64,000 nt of DNA, taken from contig NZ_QQAK01000017.1 of the NCBI RefSeq assembly GCF_003384035.1, positions 1 through 64,000 of the forward strand, given 5' to 3'. Below are positions 24,310-31,495 of the stretch, in pieces. Origin of the DNA: Sporosarcina sp. BI001-red. Lineage in GTDB: Bacteria; Bacillota; Bacilli; Bacillales_A; Planococcaceae. Numbering within the stretch: the stretch's first letter is position 1; the number at the start of each line of letters is the position of its first letter. The notes beneath the pieces are model-generated. The model ran no database searches. It saw only the letters and a list, made by a program, of their open reading frames with translations, and was not told where the DNA came from. The position numbers were made by a program, and so were the translations under genes.

Positions 24310-25200
24310 ATGAATACCCAATTATTTCTACAATTCAACACCATTTTTATCAGTATTCTGATTGAAGCATTGCCGTTCATCTTACTGGCAGTCATCATCT
24401 CTGCTTTGATACAACTGTGGGTGACAGACGAAATGCTCGCAAAGCTCATTCCGAAAAACCGGTTTCTCTCCGTTTTGACGGCGACTTCACTTGGAGCCGT
24501 CTTCCCGGCGTGTGAATGCGGGATTATTCCAGTCACCCAGCGGCTGATGGCTAAAGGGGTTCCCTTGCATGCAGCAGTGGCGTTCATGCTAACCGGCCCA
24601 GTTATTAACCCGGTCGTGCTATTTTCAACCTATGTTGCATTCGGAAACAGCTGGAAGATGGTGTTCCTTCGTGGAGGGTTATCGTTCGCCGTTGCATTAG
24701 TGGTTGGACTGATTTTGTCCTACCAATTTAAAGGTGTATCTCAGCTGAAGCATACGTTGCAGTCTAGAAAAATGCCTGAAAACAGCACGACGAAAAACAA
24801 AGTACTCGGTACAGTCAAACATATGATTGATGAGTTTTTCTCAGTAGGGAAATACTTAGTCGCAGGCGCATTGATCGCTGCGTTAATGCAAACGTATTTA
24901 AAGACGTCTGTATTTACTTCGATCGGAAACGGAGATGCTTCTGCATCACTCGTCATGATGGCACTGGCATTCATATTGTCCCTTTGTTCATCTGCAGATG
25001 CATTTGTCGCAGCATCATTCAGAAGTACATTTTCAACAGGTGCGCTTATCGCGTTCTTAGTGTTCGGAGCGAAATTTGATATTAAAAACACGATGATGAT
25101 GCTCGGAGTATTTAAAACGAAGTTTGTCTTTTACTTATTTATCTACACAGCGGCATTAGTATTCATCGGATCGATGATTATTACATTTTTACAACTGTAA
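24310..25200 (+). CDS. Permease (ArsP_1/DUF318 family, YcgR-like)
   Basis: A 296-aa integral membrane protein with about eight hydrophobic segments in two similar halves. It belongs to the DUF318/ArsP permease group, seen from ACECGIIPVTQRL near residue 72 and LCSSADAFVAASF near 222. In B. subtilis ycgR is paired with ycgQ (TIGR03943), as here. The cysteine in ACECG is typical and may contact a metal or metalloid. With a CobW GTPase third in the operon, a transition-metal role is likely. RBS GGGAG. Confidence 0.85.
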   Translation: MNTQLFLQFNTIFISILIEALPFILLAVIISALIQLWVTDEMLAKLIPKNRFLSVLTATSLGAVFPACECGIIPVTQRLMAKGVPLHAAVAFMLTGPVINPVVLFSTYVAFGNSWKMVFLRGGLSFAVALVVGLILSYQFKGVSQLKHTLQSRKMPENSTTKNKVLGTVKHMIDEFFSVGKYLVAGALIAALMQTYLKTSVFTSIGNGDASASLVMMALAFILSLCSSADAFVAASFRSTFSTGALIAFLVFGAKFDIKNTMMMLGVFKTKFVFYLFIYTAALVFIGSMIITFLQL

Positions 25201-25239
25201 CCAAGGATTGGATTGGAAAGAAAGGAGAGTGATGAACCG

Positions 25240-26079
25240 ATGACACGCATTTGGATTTTGCTAGGTTACACATTTCTGTTTTTCTATTTGCACGTAACCG
25301 GCAACATTTCGAAGTACATTAACTTGAAATACTCGTTCCTTTCGTTTATCGCGATTTTTGTATTCCTGTTCTTTTTAATCGCCCAGTGCTATTTTGCATG
25401 GAAAGAAGAGAGCAATGAAGATGAATTCAACGACATTTGTGATTGTGGCATGGACCATGCGGAAGAGAAGAAATCATGGAAACGATTTATTGCGTACCCG
25501 ATTTTAATTTTCCCTATTGTGACCGCCTTAGTTTTACCCATTGCTACCTTAGATTCGAGTATTGTCGCGGCAAAAGGATTTAACTTTGATATGTTTGGCA
25601 AGGATGCAGACCCCAATGGATTCCACCAGTTCCTAGCACCGGATACGAGTATTTTTTACGGACAGGATGGATATGAAGAACTCATGAAAGAGGCGATGGG
25701 ACAATTTGCTGATCGAGATCCTATACTGTTAAATGATGAGGATTATTTACTCGGGATGGAGACGATTTACAAAAATCCCGGATACTTCATGGGGAAGACG
25801 ATTGGTTTTAAAGGTTTCACATTCAAGGATGAAGAAACGGATGATACTTTCTTATTCCGCTTTGGTCTAATTCACTGTGTGGCGGATTCCGGCGTATTCG
25901 GTATGCTCTTGGATCTTCCGAAAGGTGAAACATTCGATAATGATGAATGGATTGACGTCGAAGGCAAACTCGACTCTATTTACTATCAGCCACTTAAAAA
26001 GACAGTCCCCGTTCTTAAAGTGAAAAAAATCATCTCAATGGATGAGCCAGAAGAGCCGTATGTATACAGAACCAATTAA
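25240..26079 (+). CDS. TIGR03943 family membrane protein (YcgQ-like)
   Basis: A 279-aa protein with two N-terminal hydrophobic segments, a Cys- and acidic-rich loop (EDEFNDICDCGMDHAEE, a possible metal-binding patch), a third helix near residue 95, and a C-terminal extracytoplasmic domain with RFGLIHCVADSG. It is the usual partner of the ArsP-type permease. The start at 25240 is chosen because AAAGGAGAG precedes it; the longer frame begins upstream of that site. It is 39 bp after the permease gene and 37 bp before the CobW gene, so cotranscribed. Confidence 0.83.
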   Translation: MTRIWILLGYTFLFFYLHVTGNISKYINLKYSFLSFIAIFVFLFFLIAQCYFAWKEESNEDEFNDICDCGMDHAEEKKSWKRFIAYPILIFPIVTALVLPIATLDSSIVAAKGFNFDMFGKDADPNGFHQFLAPDTSIFYGQDGYEELMKEAMGQFADRDPILLNDEDYLLGMETIYKNPGYFMGKTIGFKGFTFKDEETDDTFLFRFGLIHCVADSGVFGMLLDLPKGETFDNDEWIDVEGKLDSIYYQPLKKTVPVLKVKKIISMDEPEEPYVYRTN

Positions 26080-26116
26080 ACTGAAAGACTTGCATTGCTA
26101 AGGAAGGAGAATCCCT

Positions 26117-27094
26117 ATGATAAAACGAGTTCCAGTTTATATACTAAGCGGATTTCTGGGAAGTGGAAAAACAACCGTGTTGGTCCATTTCCTCGAGCAT
26201 TGTAAACGCAATGGACTGCAACCAGGCATTATTTTGAACGAAATAGGTGAGACAAACGTAGAGGGACATCTCTTTGACAACCAGCGTGTCGTTGAACTGC
26301 TGAATGGCTGCATTTGCTGTACCCTTCAGGAAGACTTAAAAGAAACGATGGACGAACTAGTTCGTGAGATGACCGAATCACCGCTTGATGTGCTATTCAT
26401 CGAGGGGACGGGTGTCGCGAATCCTCTTGAAATCCAAGAAGTCCTCCTCAGTACGCCGTATCGTGAACAGTTTGACCTGATGTCGATCCTAACAGTAGTC
26501 GATGCGAGTCATTATACGGAGTACCAAAGTGTATTTTCGAGCTCAGCTGAAGTCCGTAAACTGATGACGGAACAGCTCGTTTGCGGAAGCCTTATTTTGT
26601 TGAACAAAACCGATCTCGTTTCGGACAAACAGCTGGAGAAAGTGAAACAAAAAGTATTGAAAATCGCTGGGGAGCATAAAAAACTCGTGGAGTGCGCTTA
26701 CGGGGAAGTAGATGCGAATAATCTTATGGAGAAAACTGTAGGTTCATTATCTGTAGGAAATTCAATTTCTCCCGCAAGTACGCATGAGCATCACCATCAT
26801 GATCACTCAACAGTTCAGACAATCACATTGGAAAACTTGCCGCCTTTTAACCAAACTACAGTCACGAAATGGTTTAAACAGCTACCGCCTTCTGTACTAC
26901 GGGGCAAAGGCTACCTCCAATTGGATGAACCGAAGCAACTGGTCAGTTTTCAATACGCTTCAAACAAAGTCAAATTCACTCCTATTTCATCTTCAGGAGA
27001 ACGGGAGTCGATTGTTATTCTGATTGGCATGGAAATGGACAAAGAGCTGATGAATGAACGATGTGAAGAGCTTTTACAGTTGGGGAATAGATAA
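26117..27094 (+). CDS. CobW/G3E-family GTPase, putative metallochaperone
   Basis: A 325-aa P-loop GTPase. Walker A is GFLGSGKTT (residues 12-20), the metal motif GCICC is near residue 68, and the G4 motif NKTDL is near 165. A histidine-rich stretch (HEHHHHDH) near 230 separates the GTPase from the C-terminal CobW domain. The family includes zinc chaperones such as YciC/ZigA and other metal inserters. The operon with the ArsP-type permease and TIGR03943 suggests it loads or delivers metal for that system. Which metal is not readable. RBS AAGGAGAAT. Confidence 0.87.
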   Translation: MIKRVPVYILSGFLGSGKTTVLVHFLEHCKRNGLQPGIILNEIGETNVEGHLFDNQRVVELLNGCICCTLQEDLKETMDELVREMTESPLDVLFIEGTGVANPLEIQEVLLSTPYREQFDLMSILTVVDASHYTEYQSVFSSSAEVRKLMTEQLVCGSLILLNKTDLVSDKQLEKVKQKVLKIAGEHKKLVECAYGEVDANNLMEKTVGSLSVGNSISPASTHEHHHHDHSTVQTITLENLPPFNQTTVTKWFKQLPPSVLRGKGYLQLDEPKQLVSFQYASNKVKFTPISSSGERESIVILIGMEMDKELMNERCEELLQLGNR

Positions 27095-27157
27095 CAAATA
27101 CGTTCAATTAAGGAAGAAAGTTTGTATTGCAGAATACTCGGACGACACCGATAGATT

Positions 27158-27208
27158 AAGACAGTGACTATTTAGAAGTGAAACCTTCAAATAGTCACTG
27201 TCTTTTGT
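27158..27208 (+). terminator. Terminator of the metal operon
   Basis: Perfect 16-bp stem AAGACAGTGACTATTT/AAATAGTCACTGTCTT with a T-rich tail. Confidence 0.92.
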
Positions 27209-27236
27209 TTTCGATCGAATGGAATGTAAACGTTGC

Positions 27237-27285
27237 TTGACATTGAAAAAATAGTAAAGTATGCTTTACGTAAAGTTACCTTTAC
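27237..27285 (+). promoter_or_regulatory. Promoter with two abutting operator dyads (Xre operon)
   Basis: TTGACA (27237-27242), 17 bp, TATGCT (27260-27265). Two 16-bp dyads follow each other without a gap: GTAAAG-TATG-CTTTAC (27254-27269), which covers the -10, and GTAAAG-TTAC-CTTTAC (27270-27285). Binding there would block the promoter, so autorepression by the next gene product is likely. Confidence 0.75.
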
Positions 27286-27341
27286 TACCGGATGATATCC
27301 CTTGTTAGAATTGATAGATGGGAAGGGAGGGGATCTGTCGA

Positions 27342-27542
27342 GTGAAAAACTTGATAAGGGAAATTCGAATGGAAATAGGTCTCACACAAGATGAACTTTC
27401 TGAAAGTTTGGAAGTATCTCGCCAAACGATTATTTCCCTGGAAAAAGGAAGGTATAATCCTTCGCTAATCTTAGCTTTTAAAATTGCCAAAATGTTTAAT
27501 CGAACGATTGAAGATATCTTTGACCCAGAAGAAATGGAATGA
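27342..27542 (+). CDS. Xre-family transcriptional regulator (YozG-like)
   Basis: A 66-aa protein consisting of one helix-turn-helix domain (GLTQDELSESLEVSRQTIISLEKGRYNPSL) with a short acidic tail. This short type is usually paired with a small membrane protein, as here. GTG start with GGAGGGG 9-10 bp upstream; eight further in-frame codons upstream are ignored. Tandem dyads over its promoter suggest that it represses itself and the next gene. Confidence 0.88.
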   Translation: MKNLIREIRMEIGLTQDELSESLEVSRQTIISLEKGRYNPSLILAFKIAKMFNRTIEDIFDPEEME

Positions 27543-27564
27543 AAAATAGAAAGGGGGAGTTTAA

Positions 27565-27864
27565 GTGGATTGGTTGTCAACTGCTGCAGGGTTCATTACA
27601 GGCGTTGGGATGGTCTCAATTATCATTCTGATTATTTGGCGAAGAGGAAAAAAGGCTCGGTTATTTGATGAACGATATGAAAAAGTGCACATTAAGGCAC
27701 GTACAGCTTCATGGATTGTTTTCGTTGGACTGACTTACATCCTGGCGATTGCAGCGTTGGTAATAGAGGGGTGGAAGCTCGCATCTATGTTACTAGCGAG
27801 TTTATATGTTGTTGGGTTAGTGACGTATTTTGTTGCTGTTCTTATCTATAACAAAAAACTATAA
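27565..27864 (+). CDS. Small membrane protein cotranscribed with the Xre regulator
   Basis: A 99-aa protein with three hydrophobic helices (about 7-25, 48-67, 70-93) and a basic loop (RRGKKARLFDERYEKVHIKARTA) between the first two. It resembles DUF2178-type proteins that accompany YozG-like regulators. Function unknown. GTG start, RBS AAGGGGGAG, 22 bp after the regulator gene. Confidence 0.78.
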   Translation: MDWLSTAAGFITGVGMVSIIILIIWRRGKKARLFDERYEKVHIKARTASWIVFVGLTYILAIAALVIEGWKLASMLLASLYVVGLVTYFVAVLIYNKKL

Positions 27865-27901
27865 GATAAGTATTGAAGTAATATAAAAGATTGTGGAAAA
27901 A

Positions 27902-27929
27902 TGAAACAGAATGATTTGTAAATCGTATA
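27902..27929 (+). promoter_or_regulatory. ECF (SigW-type) promoter of yhaQP
   Basis: TGAAAC, exactly 16 bp, CGTATA: an exact match to the B. subtilis SigW consensus. It lies 34 bp before the yhaQ start codon. Confidence 0.78.
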
Positions 27930-27962
27930 TTTAGAATAAGGGAAATGGGGAGGAGTACATTT

Positions 27963-28862
27963 ATGTCATTACAAATTGAACACGTAACAAAACGATTCGG
28001 GGACTTTACAGCGGTGAATGACCTTTCGCTAACAGTTGGAGAAGGAACGATGTATGGATTTCTCGGTGCAAACGGTGCAGGTAAAACGACAACATTCCGA
28101 ATGATTCTAGGTCTGTTGACGCCGAACGAAGGACGCATTACTTGGAACGGAAAACCGATTTCTTATGCGACAAGCCCTCAAATTGGATATCTTCCTGAAG
28201 AACGCGGACTGTATCCGAAAATGAAAGTCGAAGAACAATTGCTGTTTTTAGCAGAGCTACGAGGCATGAAACGTTCTGATGCGAAGCGGGAAATCGGAGG
28301 CTGGCTCGATCGTTTTGAAGTCCCTCAATATTTGAACAAAAAAGTGGAAGAACTGTCAAAAGGAAATCAGCAAAAAATCCAAGTGATTGCAGCTCTTTTA
28401 CATAAGCCGAAACTAATCATTTTGGATGAACCTTTCTCAGGGCTAGACCCAGTAAACGTGGAATTGTTAAAAAAAGAAATTCTTAATATCCGGAATAACG
28501 GTGCGACGATTGTTTTTTCCAGTCACCGGATGGATCACGTGGAAGAATTATGTGAGCAGTTCAGCATTATTGACCACGGGAAGCAAATTGTCAGTGGGAC
28601 ATTGAAAGACGTGAAACGCTCATTTGGCCAACAAAATGTGCGCATTCGCTCAGATTATGGGTTGGAAGCACTTTCTGGACTTTCCGGAGTGACCTCCGTA
28701 ACACCGACGGTTGAAGGCGCAATTTATCAAGTGGATTCTGACGAAACGGCAGAACGACTTCTGACTGAGGCGTTAAAAGCAGGACCAGTCCGACAATTTG
28801 AGATTGAAGAACCGACACTTCAAGATATCTTTATTGCAAAGGTGGGGAAGGAACATGCATGA
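27963..28862 (+). CDS. yhaQ: ABC transporter ATP-binding protein YhaQ (NatA-like)
   Basis: A 299-aa ATPase. Walker A is GANGAGKTTT near residue 39, the signature is ELSKGNQQK near 135 (LSKGN, as in this NatA-like group), and Walker B is LIILDEPFSGLD. A C-terminal extension of about 80 residues is typical of exporters of the DUF4162 type. It energises YhaP, probably exporting sodium, a peptide or another toxic compound. The start at 27963 is fixed by GGGAGGAG; it overlaps yhaP by 8 bp. An ECF promoter suggests induction by envelope stress. Confidence 0.88.
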   Translation: MSLQIEHVTKRFGDFTAVNDLSLTVGEGTMYGFLGANGAGKTTTFRMILGLLTPNEGRITWNGKPISYATSPQIGYLPEERGLYPKMKVEEQLLFLAELRGMKRSDAKREIGGWLDRFEVPQYLNKKVEELSKGNQQKIQVIAALLHKPKLIILDEPFSGLDPVNVELLKKEILNIRNNGATIVFSSHRMDHVEELCEQFSIIDHGKQIVSGTLKDVKRSFGQQNVRIRSDYGLEALSGLSGVTSVTPTVEGAIYQVDSDETAERLLTEALKAGPVRQFEIEEPTLQDIFIAKVGKEHA

Positions 28863-30111
28863 ATTCTGGATCATATTTAAACAAGCGTTCATGACCAAAG
28901 CAAAAACGAAGTCCTTCATCATTACGACAGTACTAGTAGTTGCGGGAATCTTTTTACTGTCAAACTTACCAAGAATTCTAGATTCGATTGACGGAATTGG
29001 CGGCGACGAACCGACCACTATGAAAGTCATTGACGCGAGTGGGAAACTAGATGATCCACTTTCGGCAGTCCTTCAAGCGAATGAGTCGGATATTACGATA
29101 GAGCCAACAGAAGAAAGTGAAAAGGATCTTGAGAAGCAAGTCCGTTCTGAAGACATCGATTCGTTCTTGACACTTTCTTTGGATGAATCCAACACAATCC
29201 AAGCGAAATATACGACGCTCAGTAGTATTGAAATGAGCCTGCCGGAGGCGTTGCGCAATGCGTTGCAAACCGTTCAGGCAGGGATTAAATCAGATGAACT
29301 TTCTTTATCGAGCGACCAGGTGGATTCTCTTTTTACACAAGTAAATTTTGAGAATAATAACATCTCCACTTCGGCGAAATCCGAGGATGAATTGAATCAA
29401 GCCCGCATTTTAGTTTACGTGCTTATGTTTGTGATTTACTTTGCCGTCATCTTGTACTCCGGAATGATTGCAACTGAAGTCGCAACAGAAAAATCCTCCC
29501 GTGTGATGGAAATCCTAATTTCTAGTGTGTCACCGGTAAAGCACATGTTTGCGAAAGTGCTCGGTATCGGAACACTTGGGATTGTCCAAATCGTGATCTA
29601 CGGAATCGTCGGGTTTATCGCCTTTAAAACGTCTGCTTCAGAAGCAACAGAGGGAATCGGGAGTTTCTTTAACTTTACAGACATTAATCCGATGACACTT
29701 GTCTATGCAGTCGTGTTCTTCTTGCTCGGGTATTTCCTATACGCAACGCTAGCAGCCCTTCTAGGCTCTCTCGTAAGCCGTACAGAAGACGTCCAGCAAA
29801 TGATTATGCCAATGACACTCATGATTGTTGCAGCATTCATATTAGCTGCATCAGGTCTAGGGAATCCTGAACTTGTGTACTTGAAGTACGCTTCATTCTT
29901 CCCGTTCTTCACACCACTAGTAATGTTTTTACGGGTAGGAATGTTGGATTTACCGATGTGGGAACCACTTCTTGCGATTGCAATTATGCTTGTAACCATC
30001 TTTGTACTCGGATGGTTTGGAGCGCGTGTTTATCGTGGCGGTGTCCTCATGTACGGCCCATCCCGTTCATTGAAGGATATTAAGAAAGCGATTCAGTTAG
30101 GAAAAGAATAA
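28855..30111 (+). CDS. yhaP: ABC transporter permease YhaP (NatB-like)
   Basis: A 418-aa permease of the ABC-2 type. The first helix (about 22-40) is followed by an extracytoplasmic domain of about 150 residues, then five or six helices between about 180 and 400. Typical motifs are ATEKSSRVMEILISSVSPVKHM and the final ARVYRGGVLMYG. The ATG at 28855 lies inside the end of yhaQ and follows GGGGAAGG; the upstream 19 codons overlap yhaQ and are not used. Pairs with YhaQ. Confidence 0.88.
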   Translation: MHEFWIIFKQAFMTKAKTKSFIITTVLVVAGIFLLSNLPRILDSIDGIGGDEPTTMKVIDASGKLDDPLSAVLQANESDITIEPTEESEKDLEKQVRSEDIDSFLTLSLDESNTIQAKYTTLSSIEMSLPEALRNALQTVQAGIKSDELSLSSDQVDSLFTQVNFENNNISTSAKSEDELNQARILVYVLMFVIYFAVILYSGMIATEVATEKSSRVMEILISSVSPVKHMFAKVLGIGTLGIVQIVIYGIVGFIAFKTSASEATEGIGSFFNFTDINPMTLVYAVVFFLLGYFLYATLAALLGSLVSRTEDVQQMIMPMTLMIVAAFILAASGLGNPELVYLKYASFFPFFTPLVMFLRVGMLDLPMWEPLLAIAIMLVTIFVLGWFGARVYRGGVLMYGPSRSLKDIKKAIQLGKE

Positions 30112-30134
30112 GACTGTATGATTAAAGCGTGTTC

Positions 30135-30168
30135 AAGCAGAGGGGAAAGCACAGTCCCTCTGCTTTTT
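30135..30168 (+). terminator. Terminator after yhaP
   Basis: Ten-bp stem AAGCAGAGGG/CCCTCTGCTT with an 11-nt loop and T5. Confidence 0.88.
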
Positions 30169-30271
30169 GCTGCCCATTTTGAAAGCGGAAATCTCTTGAT
30201 TGCTGTCGCGTATCTACTTGCAATATGGTAAAATTAGAACAAATATTCGTTTTAGGAGGTGTCTACTATCT

Positions 30272-31477
30272 ATGATTCGATTCCTACACACCGCGGATTT
30301 GCATTTAGACAGTCCATTTAAAGGAATTACGGATATGCCGATAGCCCGATTGACTGAACTCCGTGAAAGCACATTTGCAGCCTATGAAAAGCTGATCCAG
30401 TATGCGGAAAAGGCCATCCCAGATTTTGTTCTCATTGTAGGGGATATCTATGATGGAGAAGATCGGAGTTTGCGCGCACAAATGAGATTTGTCAAAGGAC
30501 TTGAGCGTTTGAATCAGGCGGGGATTCCAGTATTCATTTCCTATGGGAACCATGATCATCTGGGAGGTAAGTGGACACGATTTCAATTACCGGCAAACGT
30601 GACAGTATTTGGTCCAGAGGTGGAAACTGCAGAACTTATTGTCCGGGGTCAATGTATTAGAATCCACGGGTTCAGCTATAAGGAACGGCATATTAAAGAA
30701 GCGATGATTGGTCACTACCCAAAAGCGAATCGTGAACTAGAGACGATTGACATTGGCATGCTTCATGGCAGTATCGCCGGGGAAGAAACGCATGCAGTCT
30801 ACGCACCATTTACAAAAGAAGCGTTGCTAGAAAAGGACTATCAGTACTGGGCGCTTGGACATATTCATAAACGGCAACTTTTACATAACGAGCCGCCTAT
30901 CGTCTACCCGGGTAACTTGCAAGGACGTCATCGCAACGAACAGGGAGTTAAAGGCTTTTACGAAGTGGAACTTGAGGACAATGTAGCTTCACTAAGCTTC
31001 GTTCCAACATCGGTTCTTGTATTTGATGAAATCGAGATAGACTGTACCGAAATGGGTCTTGCCAACGAATGGCTGACGGCATGTCAGAATGCAGCGACTG
31101 AAGTCGTTGAGCGAAATGGTTCGAGTATTCTCAGTGTTCGCAACGTCAAGATGAGCGCAGAAGCGTCCCATTTGTTCAACGGTTCATCAGACGAGGAATG
31201 GTTGGAAGTATTGCGTGAATCGGCGGATCGGACTGTCTGGTTCTCGGAGCTCCTATTTGAATCGAACCTGAAGAGTTCGCTGTTGCCGGATTCCCCACTC
31301 GTTCGATCCGTCAAAGAGCAGATGGACCTTTGGGATGAAGAAGATTGGAAGATGGTGTTGCAAGACGTGTATCAGCATGCACGCTCAGGACCTTATTTGC
31401 CCAGACTAACTACTGAAATGAAAGAAGAATTGAGAAGAGAAGCAGGGAATCTCATTTCAAATGAGCTCTCGACATGA
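30272..31477 (+). CDS. yhaO: DNA repair exonuclease YhaO (SbcD/Mre11-like)
   Basis: A 401-aa metallophosphoesterase. All catalytic motifs are present: DLHLDS (residue 12), GDIYDG (about 55), GNHDHLGG (about 92), HGSIAG (about 168) and GHIHKR (about 198). It is the nuclease partner of the SbcC-like YhaN encoded next. ATG at 30272 follows TAGGAGGTG; 24 upstream codons are ignored. A TGG-TAAAAT extended -10 lies near 30225-30233. Confidence 0.92.
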   Translation: MIRFLHTADLHLDSPFKGITDMPIARLTELRESTFAAYEKLIQYAEKAIPDFVLIVGDIYDGEDRSLRAQMRFVKGLERLNQAGIPVFISYGNHDHLGGKWTRFQLPANVTVFGPEVETAELIVRGQCIRIHGFSYKERHIKEAMIGHYPKANRELETIDIGMLHGSIAGEETHAVYAPFTKEALLEKDYQYWALGHIHKRQLLHNEPPIVYPGNLQGRHRNEQGVKGFYEVELEDNVASLSFVPTSVLVFDEIEIDCTEMGLANEWLTACQNAATEVVERNGSSILSVRNVKMSAEASHLFNGSSDEEWLEVLRESADRTVWFSELLFESNLKSSLLPDSPLVRSVKEQMDLWDEEDWKMVLQDVYQHARSGPYLPRLTTEMKEELRREAGNLISNELST

Positions 31478-31495
31478 AAACAGAGGTGACGTGCT

